DNA of 5,521 bases from Methanobacteriota archaeon (GCA_003230355.1 QIDD01000193.1:1-5521); one strand, 5' to 3'; counted from the first letter of the stretch, positions 1 to 5,521 are shown. Translations and numbers: made by a program. The notes: generated from the letters alone by a model not told the origin.

Positions 1-589
1 CACACTCGCAATCACAGTTAACCTGGCCTTCATCGCAGTCTATGAAGCATTTCCACTCATCCCTGAACGACTGCCCCGGAGGATATTTATCTTCTGGATA
101 TCCTACTTCATCCTGGGCGCGGTTATCGGGCAAGACCTAGAGAAAAAAGAAACTCAAAGAGCAATCAAAAAACTATCATTTAAATTCCTGGGCATATTAT
201 TGATGGCGTCACTCATATACCTCGTATCATCCACCGGTATACCGGCCGTAAACAAAATGGGTATCTTCTGGCTGCGAAAACAAACCTTCGTCTACGCACT
301 GATATTTATCATCGCAGCATATAAACTCGCCTCAGAATCAAACTTTCCAAGCAAACATATCGCTTTAAGACCCGTCACATCACTTGGAAAATACTCATTC
401 GGAATATACCTGGCACACCTAGTCATACTTGAACCACTCTCCACAATCATTTTAAACCGCAACCTGCTATTTCTCCTCACTTTAGCACTCTCATGGATTT
501 TAACAATAGCAGTTTCCCGGCTGCCCTTGGGATGGGTTCTTGTAGGCAGAACAAACAACATAGAGTCAAAAAGGATTGTAAAACAATGA
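1..589 (+). CDS. Membrane acyltransferase, acyltransferase-3 family (partial, 5' end missing)
   Basis: The frame is open from base 2, so this is the C-terminal 195 residues of a longer gene; in-frame TTG and ATG codons at 200-205 are internal. The visible protein is mostly hydrophobic, with about six membrane segments: roughly residues 3-17, 28-43, 62-77, 91-107, 134-150 and 155-172. Short charged loops such as QDLEKKETQR (44-53) separate them. LGKYSFGIYLAH (128-139) closely matches the conserved late motif of acyltransferase-3 (OafA/NodX-like) proteins. FWISYFILGAVIG (31-43) also resembles the family. Such enzymes transfer acyl groups to surface sugars or lipids at the membrane. The N-terminal catalytic region is outside the window, so the substrate cannot be judged. 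The gene ends 39 bases before the lipoprotein gene with no clear terminator, so the two may be co-transcribed. The region appears more AT-rich than the rest of the window. The family call is fairly firm; the specific function is unknown. Confidence 0.8.
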   Translation, partial: TLAITVNLAFIAVYEAFPLIPERLPRRIFIFWISYFILGAVIGQDLEKKETQRAIKKLSFKFLGILLMASLIYLVSSTGIPAVNKMGIFWLRKQTFVYALIFIIAAYKLASESNFPSKHIALRPVTSLGKYSFGIYLAHLVILEPLSTIILNRNLLFLLTLALSWILTIAVSRLPLGWVLVGRTNNIESKRIVKQ

Positions 590-592
590 AAA

Positions 593-601
593 GATATTTA
601 T
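593..601 (+). promoter_or_regulatory. Possible TATA box before the lipoprotein gene
   Basis: GATATTTAT follows a purine-rich GAAAA that could act as a BRE. Its centre is about 32 bases before the ATG at 629. Initiation 25-27 bases downstream would fall inside the ribosome-binding site at 619-624, so the geometry is not ideal. Read-through from the upstream acyltransferase gene is an alternative. Confidence 0.25.
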
Positions 602-618
602 CTAAACCACCATTGAAC

Positions 619-624
619 AGAGGA
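619..624 (+). promoter_or_regulatory. Shine-Dalgarno site of the lipoprotein gene
   Basis: AGAGGA lies four bases before the ATG at 629 and contains GAGG, which can pair with the 3' end of archaeal 16S rRNA. It supports this start. It also contrasts with the reductase N-part, AMMECR1 and ftr genes, which show no such site. Confidence 0.5.
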
Positions 625-628
625 TATT

Positions 629-2089
629 ATGAGCTATCGAAACTGTAAACAGGCGGCGTGCATTTTAGCGCTGGCGCTGTTAATTGTGCTGGTGAGCGGA
701 TGCCTATCAGGCCCGATTGAAACGCCTGAGCCAACTATTCCTCCAGTTACAAACGGGCCCTCAATCATCACAATAAGCGAGGTCTCTGCAACAGCAGACA
801 CTGGGTCTGCGGAGATAGTCTGGACTACCAGCCAGGATTCTGACAGCCTAGTTCGATATGGCATGGAACCTGGCAAATACACGCTATCCCTGGGTGACCG
901 AGACTATGTAACATCCCACAACATAGCGTTGTCCGGCCTGATCTCAGGCATAACATACTACTACCGCGTGGGAAGCGTGAGTCATGACGGCGTTGCCGCT
1001 CAAAGCAGGGAATATAATTTCACAACCCTCTACGAGGCTCCGCCCGCCCCGCCAGTGATTACAGGTGTCAAGGCTTCTCCTGACACTTCATCAGCCGTGA
1101 TAGAATGGAACACCGACATAGCCACAAACAGCATTGTAAGCTACGGCACATCCCCTGCTGTGTACCAGTATTCTGAAGTAGATAACGACTCCACAACGGC
1201 TCATCAGATAGTGCTGCCAAGCCTTCTTCCTGGAAACAAATATTACTACACTGTAAGCGGTGTTAGCGGGGCTAACATGACGAGTCAGAGTCTTGAACAA
1301 TCTTTTAAAACACCCTCTGTCAAAAGCGGCGCGCAGGTCTCTGTGGGCGAGCTTCTCGTACGAATAGACGGACTCGAAGAATACCTCTCAAACGGTCGCT
1401 ATTACTCCCGTGCGAAAATCGACATCGAAAACAACGGCGCCGAGATTGTTTCAATCGGACGCGTGGTCTCCGCGGTTCTGAACAGCAACGAAAACCAATC
1501 CACCCTCGTAAGCCTGAGAACGCCTGACGAGCTAACCTCACTCGGCCTGCTCCTGCCGAACGGCAAGATCTCACGCTCACTCTACTACGAGCGGGTTTCA
1601 GAAGGTCCGGGCCTCCTCTACCTCTCTCTATCTATCCCCAGCGGAACCTACAGCTTCACCGTGGATGTCGTGGGTCCAGAGCACATCATCCCACCTCCTC
1701 TGAACCTGACAGTTGAAGAGCAGAAGGCGGAAACAGAAGAACACTTCAACGTAACTCTCAACAAGTTTGAATCAAGGCTCGAGCTCGTAATATCAGGCAG
1801 ATCCCGCCTCCTAGCACGTGCAGATCTCACACTTAAAAATAACGGCGACAAACCTGTACCAATCAGATTCAACCCTACACCCGCCATAGTTGATGATGCA
1901 GGCGAGCAGCACTCAAGATTCGCTACTAGCCAGGACGATGAACTCCCTCAGACAACCTTGCACCCAGGCGGAACCATCAGCGGCAGCCTTTATTTCGAAC
2001 CGGAAATCGGAATCTTCACAAAGAACGCAACCCTTCACTTCTACATAAACGACGTGGAATATGCATTTTTCATAGACGACTTCAACTAA
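629..2089 (+). CDS. Predicted surface lipoprotein with two fibronectin-III-like repeats and a duplicated C-terminal module
   Basis: A 486-residue protein with a short positive N-terminus, a hydrophobic stretch (about 10-22) and a lipobox ending VSGC (22-25). It is probably exported and lipid-anchored at Cys25. A proline/threonine-rich linker follows (about 29-43). Residues 45-133 and 142-228 are two similar fibronectin-III-like domains, of the type also found at the N-terminus of purple acid phosphatases. Both carry a Trp in IVW/IEW, then V-x-YG, then YYYRV or YYYTV. The rest is a second duplication, about 237-347 and 372-483, with matching pairs such as NGKISRSLYYE (311-321) and GGTISGSLYFE (447-457), and IENNG and LKNNG. 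These modules resemble Ig-like domains of other lipoproteins, but I do not recognise a named family. No catalytic motif is visible, so a binding, adhesion or envelope-structural role is inferred. Several N-x-S/T sequons could be glycosylated. The ATG is supported by the upstream AGAGGA site and by the signal peptide beginning at once. Confidence 0.85.
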   Translation: MSYRNCKQAACILALALLIVLVSGCLSGPIETPEPTIPPVTNGPSIITISEVSATADTGSAEIVWTTSQDSDSLVRYGMEPGKYTLSLGDRDYVTSHNIALSGLISGITYYYRVGSVSHDGVAAQSREYNFTTLYEAPPAPPVITGVKASPDTSSAVIEWNTDIATNSIVSYGTSPAVYQYSEVDNDSTTAHQIVLPSLLPGNKYYYTVSGVSGANMTSQSLEQSFKTPSVKSGAQVSVGELLVRIDGLEEYLSNGRYYSRAKIDIENNGAEIVSIGRVVSAVLNSNENQSTLVSLRTPDELTSLGLLLPNGKISRSLYYERVSEGPGLLYLSLSIPSGTYSFTVDVVGPEHIIPPPLNLTVEEQKAETEEHFNVTLNKFESRLELVISGRSRLLARADLTLKNNGDKPVPIRFNPTPAIVDDAGEQHSRFATSQDDELPQTTLHPGGTISGSLYFEPEIGIFTKNATLHFYINDVEYAFFIDDFN

Positions 2090-2101
2090 CTGTCATTGGC
2101 C

Positions 2102-2136
2102 TTTTTTAGGTCGATTATCCCTTATTTTACGTACCA
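2102..2136 (+). terminator. T-rich transcription terminator after the lipoprotein gene
   Basis: A run of six Ts (2102-2107) followed by shorter T runs lies just after the TAA at 2089. Archaeal RNA polymerase typically stops at such U-tracts without a strong hairpin, and I see no convincing stem. No comparable T-run exists on the minus strand here for the converging reductase gene. Confidence 0.4.
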
Positions 2137-2138
2137 TT

Positions 2139-2930
2139 TTAGCACTTTCTAGTGGGACAACCCCCTGCAAACTCGGAGCCGGCCAGTATTTGCTCCTCCT
2201 CTATTGTTTCTTTAAGATATGCAGGGCCCATGGAGAGAACTTGCTCATTTTTACTTGCGTATCGGTAAACTGTTATGCCTTTGCATCCGAGTTCGTGTGC
2301 GAGTTGGAAGATGCTGCGCACATCCTCAATTGTTGCATCTGATGGGAGGTTTACGGTTTTTGACACGGCGTTGTCCACGTGTTTTTGAAAGGCTGCCTGC
2401 ATGCGCACATGCCACTCCGGCTTGATCTCCAGGGCTGTTGTGAAGAGCCGCTTTATGTCAGCAGGGACATCTGAAATCTCTTTTAACGGTGCGCCCTTGG
2501 CAAGCTTTATCATAAGGTCCTTTGAATAAAACCCTCGTGTTTTCGCTGTTCTTTCGAATAATGAATTCACCTCTAGAAGCCGGGTTCCCTCCATCACATT
2601 TCGAATAAATGAGACTGCGAAAAGCGGTTCAATCCCGCTTGTGGTGCCTGCGATAATGCTTATCGTGCCTGTGGGCGCAATCGTTGTAACAGCGGCGTTT
2701 CGCATCTGGGTAAAGCCCTGCTCCTCCCATGTGCTTCCAGCAAAGTTTGGAAATGAACCCCGAACCCCGGCAAGTTCAACCGATGCTTCAACCGCTTTTT
2801 CAAAGATGAAGCTCATAACACCCTCAGCAATTTCAAGCGCCGACTCCGAGTCATAGGCGATTCCAAGCTGGATAAGCATCTCAGAAAAACCCATCACACC
2901 AAGCCCGATCTTTCGATTTCCCATTGTCAT
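2139..2930 (-). CDS. nrdJ: Class II ribonucleotide reductase, C-terminal part (split or frameshifted gene)
   Basis: These 263 residues are the second half of an adenosylcobalamin-dependent ribonucleotide reductase, which makes deoxyribonucleotides for DNA synthesis. The reading begins MTMGNRKIGLGVMG, a motif normally internal to the protein. It continues with APTGTISIIAGTTSGIEP (85-102, the substrate phosphate-binding loop), KTVNLPSDATIEDV (191-204) and GCKGITVYR (215-223). It ends with Cys258-X4-Cys263, the mobile pair that passes electrons to the active site. It shares one frame neither with the N-terminal part nor with any normal start. The upstream part ends in TAA only two bases before this ATG, and a GAGGT site (2935-2939) lies four bases before it, so separate translation by coupled re-initiation is plausible. 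About eight residues normally linking the halves, including a conserved Tyr-Pro, are absent. It is either a real second subunit, as in the two-gene NrdJa/NrdJb of Pseudomonas aeruginosa, or the product of a deletion or assembly error. Confidence 0.9.
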   Translation of the reverse strand: MTMGNRKIGLGVMGFSEMLIQLGIAYDSESALEIAEGVMSFIFEKAVEASVELAGVRGSFPNFAGSTWEEQGFTQMRNAAVTTIAPTGTISIIAGTTSGIEPLFAVSFIRNVMEGTRLLEVNSLFERTAKTRGFYSKDLMIKLAKGAPLKEISDVPADIKRLFTTALEIKPEWHVRMQAAFQKHVDNAVSKTVNLPSDATIEDVRSIFQLAHELGCKGITVYRYASKNEQVLSMGPAYLKETIEEEQILAGSEFAGGCPTRKC

Positions 2931-2932
2931 TC

Positions 2933-4237
2933 TTACCTCGTCGCATCAATCACATTGTCCAGGAACCGCACGCCAAGCCTGACAGTGGACTTAAGCAGTT
3001 CAAAATCGATTTTTCCATTCCTGACCATGGAGGAGAGGTTTAACGAGCCCAGGTTACAGGATTCAAAGGGCAAAAGTGGCATCTCTCCACAAGGATTCGT
3101 GCTTTCAATCACTCCGAGAAGCGGGGTAGGGTTCGCCGCATTAATCTTGTCGAGAAAGACAATGCCAGGATCGCCTGTTCGCCACGCAGCGGTTGCAATA
3201 AGATCAAAAACCTCTTTTGCCCGTAGCTCTTTTACCGCTTGTCCGGTCCTCGGATTTATTAGAGAATACATGGCATCTTCCTGCACCGCCCGCATAAACA
3301 CATCTGTCACACCCACAGAGATGTTGAAATTCGAAAGCACGCCATCGACGTGCTTTGCAGATATGAATTCAATAATATCTGGATGATCCACCCTGAGCAC
3401 ACCCATATTTGCACCCCTGCGCCGTCCACCCTGTTTTATCACCTCAGTCGCAGAGTCAAAGACCCGCATAAAGGACACCGGGCCTGATGCAACTCCGTGA
3501 GTGGACCTGACCACATCTCCACGGGGTCGAAGCCGAGAGAATGAAAAACCAGTACCCCCGCCCGACTGATGGATAAGCGCCATATCCTGGAGGGCGTCAA
3601 AAATCCCGGCAATCGAGTCCTCCACCGGAATTACAAAACAGGCGGAAAGCTGCCCCAGACTGGTTCCGGCGTTCATGAGTGTCGGCGAGTTTGGGAGAAA
3701 CAAAAAATCAGTCATAAGCCTGTAAAACCGATTCTCCCAGACTGAAATATCCGCTTTTTCATCGTATTTTCTCTCAACAGAGGCGACGACATTTGCAACA
3801 CGTCGAAACATCTCTTTCGGAGTCTCAACAACCCTGCCAGATTCATCCTTCAATAGATACCTGCGCTCAAGGACTTTGACTGCGTTCACACCGAGTTTGA
3901 GATCATCGGCGACTCCGAAAAACCTCTTTGCCTCACGAAGCTCAGCACGCTTCTGCCGATAGAGAATGTAGGCCTTTGCAGCTTTTGCATGTTTACTTTC
4001 AATAAGGACTTTTTCAACAATATCCTGCACATCCTCCACAGTGGGCGTCCGACCCCTGAATCTTGCATGCACCCGCTCTTCAGCCTGCCTGGCCAGATCA
4101 ACAGACACCGCCTCACCCCCGGCCTCCCCAACAGCCTTGAGCGCCTTATCAACTGCGGCGGCGATTTTCTCAGGCATGAACTCAACTACCTGCCCATCGC
4201 GCTTCATGATCTTCGAAACCTTGGATCTAGCCCCCAT
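2933..4237 (-). CDS. nrdJ: Class II ribonucleotide reductase, N-terminal part (ATP-cone and active site)
   Basis: These 434 residues form the first half of a B12-dependent ribonucleotide reductase. Residues 7-95 are an ATP-cone (KIMKRDGQVVEF, then ILYRQKRAEL), the allosteric domain that senses ATP/dATP. The barrel follows: LPNSPTLMNAG (181-191), redox Cys200 in LSACFV, the GGGTGFSFSRLRPRG loop (226-240), and the radical-site motif Asn381-Pro-Cys383-Gly-Glu385. Cys394 in ESCNLGSLNL is the likely partner of Cys200. The sequence type and the absence of a tyrosyl-radical subunit gene nearby point to class II. The frame stops after LDNVIDATR, where relatives continue with a Tyr-Pro segment and then GNRKIGLG; that remainder is encoded from 2930 in another frame. 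Both halves together give 697 residues, a normal length for a compact class II enzyme. The ATG at 4237 has no Shine-Dalgarno site. A TATA-like box about 30 bases upstream suggests a nearly leaderless mRNA and supports this start. Confidence 0.93.
   Translation of the reverse strand: MGARSKVSKIMKRDGQVVEFMPEKIAAAVDKALKAVGEAGGEAVSVDLARQAEERVHARFRGRTPTVEDVQDIVEKVLIESKHAKAAKAYILYRQKRAELREAKRFFGVADDLKLGVNAVKVLERRYLLKDESGRVVETPKEMFRRVANVVASVERKYDEKADISVWENRFYRLMTDFLFLPNSPTLMNAGTSLGQLSACFVIPVEDSIAGIFDALQDMALIHQSGGGTGFSFSRLRPRGDVVRSTHGVASGPVSFMRVFDSATEVIKQGGRRRGANMGVLRVDHPDIIEFISAKHVDGVLSNFNISVGVTDVFMRAVQEDAMYSLINPRTGQAVKELRAKEVFDLIATAAWRTGDPGIVFLDKINAANPTPLLGVIESTNPCGEMPLLPFESCNLGSLNLSSMVRNGKIDFELLKSTVRLGVRFLDNVIDATR
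2935..2939 (-). promoter_or_regulatory. Shine-Dalgarno-like site inside the 3' end of the reductase N-part
   Basis: On the minus strand GAGGT overlaps the last Arg codon (AGG) and the first base of the TAA stop. It lies four bases before the ATG at 2930. It is one of the better ribosome-binding sites in the window and would allow the second reductase half to be translated separately. GAGG could also arise by chance from Thr-Arg codons. Confidence 0.45.
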
Positions 4238-4262
4238 ACAATATTTCTATGGAAGGTTAGTG

Positions 4263-4277
4263 TAAATAATCTTTGCC
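4263..4277 (-). promoter_or_regulatory. Archaeal promoter (BRE/TATA) of the ribonucleotide reductase
   Basis: On the minus strand GGCAAAG (BRE-like) is followed by ATTATTTA. The TATA centre is about 30 bases before the ATG at 4237, so transcription would start at or within a few bases of the start codon. This fits the lack of a Shine-Dalgarno site and gives the reductase its own promoter, separate from the ferredoxin gene. Confidence 0.5.
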
Positions 4278-4280
4278 TTT

Positions 4281-4297
4281 AAAAGTCAAAAAGAGAG
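4281..4297 (-). terminator. T-rich terminator after the ferredoxin gene
   Basis: On the minus strand CCTCTCTTTTTGACTTTT begins a few bases after the ferredoxin stop codon. The U-tracts could end the ferredoxin transcript and they directly abut the reductase promoter. The runs are only five and four Ts long, so read-through is possible. Confidence 0.35.
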
Positions 4298-4303
4298 GCT
4301 TGT

Positions 4304-4489
4304 TTAGCAGGTTTCATGTTCGATAGCGTTTGTTGGACAGGCTACAACACAGGCACAGCAGCACGTGCACTCATCCGAATGAAGAGGCTGAGAAAGCCCT
4401 TTTTCAATTGTATAGACGCTGGAGGGGCAGATACTTACACATTCACCGCATCCATCGCATCTTTCGCTGTCAACGCTAATGAAAACCAT
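4304..4489 (-). CDS. Small 2[4Fe-4S] ferredoxin
   Basis: A 61-residue electron carrier with two classic cluster motifs, CDGCGECVSICP (Cys11, 14, 17, 21) and C-x2-C-x2-C-x3-CP (Cys41, 44, 47, 51). This is the size and layout of bacterial/archaeal 8-iron ferredoxins. Three extra cysteines stand out: Cys43 and Cys45, packed inside the second motif (CTCCCAC), and Cys61 as the last residue. The frame extends upstream to a TTG at 4513. I prefer the ATG at 4489 because a strong TATA box (4529-4535) predicts transcription starting near 4505, downstream of the TTG. The gene lies 66 bases before the ribonucleotide reductase and after the AMMECR1-family gene. Each of the two downstream genes appears to have its own promoter. 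The partner protein is unknown; supplying electrons to the reductase, directly or through a thioredoxin system, is only a guess from position. Confidence 0.88.
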   Translation of the reverse strand: MVFISVDSERCDGCGECVSICPSSVYTIEKGLSQPLHSDECTCCCACVVACPTNAIEHETC

Positions 4490-4528
4490 TTCAACCGCTC
4501 TTGAATCAGACAATAGAAATCAGCCCCG

Positions 4529-4535
4529 ATATAAA
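4529..4535 (-). promoter_or_regulatory. TATA box of the ferredoxin gene
   Basis: On the minus strand TTTATAT closely matches the archaeal TATA consensus. Its centre is about 43 bases before the ATG at 4489, predicting a short leader of about 15-17 bases. It decides the start codon, because the upstream TTG at 4513 would lie before the transcript begins. Confidence 0.5.
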
Positions 4536-4584
4536 CTTATCCATTCAAAGGAAGCCGACTACTCGCATCAGCCGAGGCACACCC

Positions 4585-5184
4585 TTAAATCCCTTTTTCC
4601 ACAACCGCCCCACCAGGCGTTGTCTCTGAAAAGACCGCGCCCTCAAACCTGTAGAGCCGGGTGTTTCTCTCCTTCCAGGCAGATTCTGGTAGACCTGCCT
4701 TCATGCAAAGCCCTGCTAAAAACTCCTCACTATTCCAGCCTTGCTCACCCGGCACTTGGGGAAGGAGAAGGCCGCGGTGAACTCTGTTTTCAATTATCAG
4801 TCCGTGCCTGCCAACCTCAATTTGACGTAGGTAATCATCCGGCTCCCTAGCAATAACCCGCTCTGGCGGTGTGAGAACGGTTACCTCGATAACCACGTCT
4901 GATAGCTCGCTTAAACTCAGGGGTGGAAAACGCGGGTCTCCTGTTGCAGCAGAAATCGCTGAATCGATTACAGCCGTTGCCAGTGGTTTAATGGGCTCTG
5001 GAAATCCGATGCAGCCTCTAAGACGCCCTGCGGGATGGGTGTGCAGGGTCACAAAGACACCTCGCTTTTCCAGATACTTGGCATTCACATCTTTCGGCGG
5101 CCGAATCACGGCTCCACTTGCAAGATACTCGCCAATCGCCTTTCTAGCCAATCGGACTAGAAACTCGCCATCAGTCGCATCCAT
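4585..5184 (-). CDS. AMMECR1-domain protein (AmmeMemoRadiSam system protein A type)
   Basis: A 199-residue protein that is essentially one AMMECR1 domain, conserved from archaea to humans and of uncertain biochemistry. The hallmark LRGCIG is at 55-60. It is preceded by GVFVTLHTHPAGR (42-54) and followed by DPRFPPLS (83-90), a V-E-V-T-V-L-type strand with LTPPE (104-108), HGLII (127-131), LLPQV (140-144) and the C-terminal TRLYRFEGAVFSE (175-187). Length and motif order are normal. The frame also offers a GTG at 5199, but I prefer the ATG at 5184. It puts the usual short lead before the EFLVRLAR helix, and an AT-rich TATA-like box lies about 27 bases upstream, suggesting a leaderless mRNA. In many archaea this protein is encoded with a Memo-like protein and a radical SAM enzyme; neither is visible here. 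Its neighbours are a divergent ftr and a downstream ferredoxin. Family assignment is very secure; the cellular role is not. Confidence 0.93.
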   Translation of the reverse strand: MDATDGEFLVRLARKAIGEYLASGAVIRPPKDVNAKYLEKRGVFVTLHTHPAGRLRGCIGFPEPIKPLATAVIDSAISAATGDPRFPPLSLSELSDVVIEVTVLTPPERVIAREPDDYLRQIEVGRHGLIIENRVHRGLLLPQVPGEQGWNSEEFLAGLCMKAGLPESAWKERNTRLYRFEGAVFSETTPGGAVVEKGI

Positions 5185-5195
5185 ATATATTAATA
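5184..5195 (+). promoter_or_regulatory. TATA-like box of ftr
   Basis: TATATATTAATA ends about 27 bases before the ftr ATG at 5222. There is no Shine-Dalgarno site in AAAAATAAATCT just before that ATG, so a leaderless transcript is likely. The box begins at the start codon of the divergent AMMECR1 gene. Confidence 0.4.
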
Positions 5196-5207
5196 GCACT
5201 TTGCAGC

Positions 5208-5219
5208 TTAAAAATAAAT
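5208..5219 (-). promoter_or_regulatory. TATA-like box of the AMMECR1-family gene
   Basis: On the minus strand ATTTATTTTTAA is centred about 29 bases before the preferred ATG at 5184. It ends only two bases from the ftr start codon, so the two divergent promoters are interleaved within 37 bases. The BRE position shows no strong match. Confidence 0.4.
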
Positions 5220-5221
5220 CT

Positions 5222-5521
5222 ATGAAGATATGCGGCGTTCCAATCGAGGATACTTATGCTGAGGCCTTTGACGGCTTATTCTGCAGATTTATTGTAACCG
5301 CCGCGGATCAAAAGCGGCTTGAGCGGGCGGCACGTTCTGCAACCGCGCTTCCCTGCACGGTCTTCGGTGAATCAGAGGCTGGTGTTGAAGGCTGGCTTAC
5401 AGGTGATGAGACTCCTGACGGGCGGCGCGGCGCGATAGTCCAGGTCTGGGTGAACCATTCGAAAGAGGCGCCCAGGGTTTTGGAGCGGGAGATGGGCAAG
5501 CGGATACGCCAGGGCGTGCTT
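5222..5521 (+). CDS. ftr: Formylmethanofuran:tetrahydromethanopterin formyltransferase (partial, 3' end missing)
   Basis: The first 100 residues of a protein usually near 300 long; the gene runs off the right edge. Ftr is a cytoplasmic enzyme that moves the formyl group between formylmethanofuran and tetrahydromethanopterin (EC 2.3.1.101), the second step of CO2 reduction in methanogenesis, or the reverse direction in C1 oxidation. The N-terminal match is clear: CGVPIEDTYAEAF (4-16) equals the family's NGVEIEDTFAEAF-type start. SEAGVE (51-56) and ETPDGRRG (63-70) match the conserved AEAGIE and ETPDGRPG. Positions 93-99 (KRIRQGV) correspond to the RIGQCV region. In between the sequence is divergent, for example DGLFCRFIV and ATALPCTVFGE, and the usual Cys in RIGQCV is Gly here. 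It could be a diverged paralogue or come from a deep-branching lineage. The ATG at 5222 fits both the family start and the TATA-like box upstream. Bacterial formyltransferase/hydrolase subunits (FhcD) are relatives, but the archaeal promoter context favours Ftr. Confidence 0.88.
   Translation, partial: MKICGVPIEDTYAEAFDGLFCRFIVTAADQKRLERAARSATALPCTVFGESEAGVEGWLTGDETPDGRRGAIVQVWVNHSKEAPRVLEREMGKRIRQGVL

Noticed and set aside
2090..2138. Small gene or RNA in the convergent gap
   Set aside because: The 49-base gap is AT-rich with T-tracts only; there is no reading frame or stable fold.
2931..2945. Programmed ribosomal frameshift joining the two reductase frames
   Set aside because: There is no slippery heptamer. 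A -1 shift would give ATRVRMTMGNRK, still about six residues short of the normal linker and lacking Tyr-Pro.
2925..2945. Intein or intron remnant at the reductase break
   Set aside because: Nothing is inserted; sequence is missing instead. No Cys/Ser/Thr splice junction or His-Asn end motif is present at the site.
4490..4513. TTG-initiated, 69-residue version of the ferredoxin
   Set aside because: The TATA box at 4529-4535 predicts transcription starting near 4505, which is downstream of this TTG, and the added residues precede the normal ferredoxin start.
4551..4577. Possible hairpin (CTCG...CGAG and GCC...GGC) after the AMMECR1 gene
   Set aside because: The stems are only three to four base pairs and no T-run follows on the minus strand, so it is not a credible terminator.
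4479..4850. A 123-residue plus-strand reading frame
   Set aside because: It lies opposite the well-supported AMMECR1 and ferredoxin genes, has low-complexity composition and shows no recognisable motif, so it is a shadow frame.

Overview
This window looks like a piece of archaeal chromosome. The start of ftr (formylmethanofuran:tetrahydromethanopterin formyltransferase), a C1-pathway gene typical of methanogens and related archaea, sits at the right edge. An AMMECR1-family gene lies next to it, and there is a coenzyme-B12-type (class II) ribonucleotide reductase. Several genes lack a Shine-Dalgarno site and instead have an AT-rich TATA-like box about 25-30 bases before the start codon, as in archaeal leaderless transcripts. 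The sequence does not let me name the lineage; an uncultured euryarchaeal-type genome is a reasonable guess.

Left part, plus strand (1-2089): the C-terminal part of a multi-pass membrane acyltransferase, cut by the window edge. After 39 bases comes a 486-residue predicted lipoprotein built from two fibronectin-III-like repeats followed by two copies of another beta-rich module. Both are cell-surface functions.

Middle and right, minus strand (2139-5184): read 5' to 3', the genes are an AMMECR1-family protein, a small two-cluster ferredoxin with its own TATA box, and the class II ribonucleotide reductase with its own promoter. The lipoprotein and the reductase converge on a 49-base T-rich gap. 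At the far right, ftr runs off the window in the plus direction. It diverges from the AMMECR1 gene across only 37 bases.

The most notable feature is that the ribonucleotide reductase is broken into two reading frames. The first (434 residues) carries the ATP-cone, the first redox cysteine and the NPCGE active-site motif. The second (263 residues) carries the second half of the barrel and a C-terminal Cys-X4-Cys pair. The break removes about eight residues that normally include a conserved Tyr-Pro. A TAA stop is followed two bases later by an ATG, and a GAGGT Shine-Dalgarno-like site overlaps the stop. This could be a real gene fission with coupled re-initiation, a fresh inactivating deletion, or an assembly error; the sequence alone cannot decide. 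No RNA genes, CRISPR arrays or mobile elements were seen.
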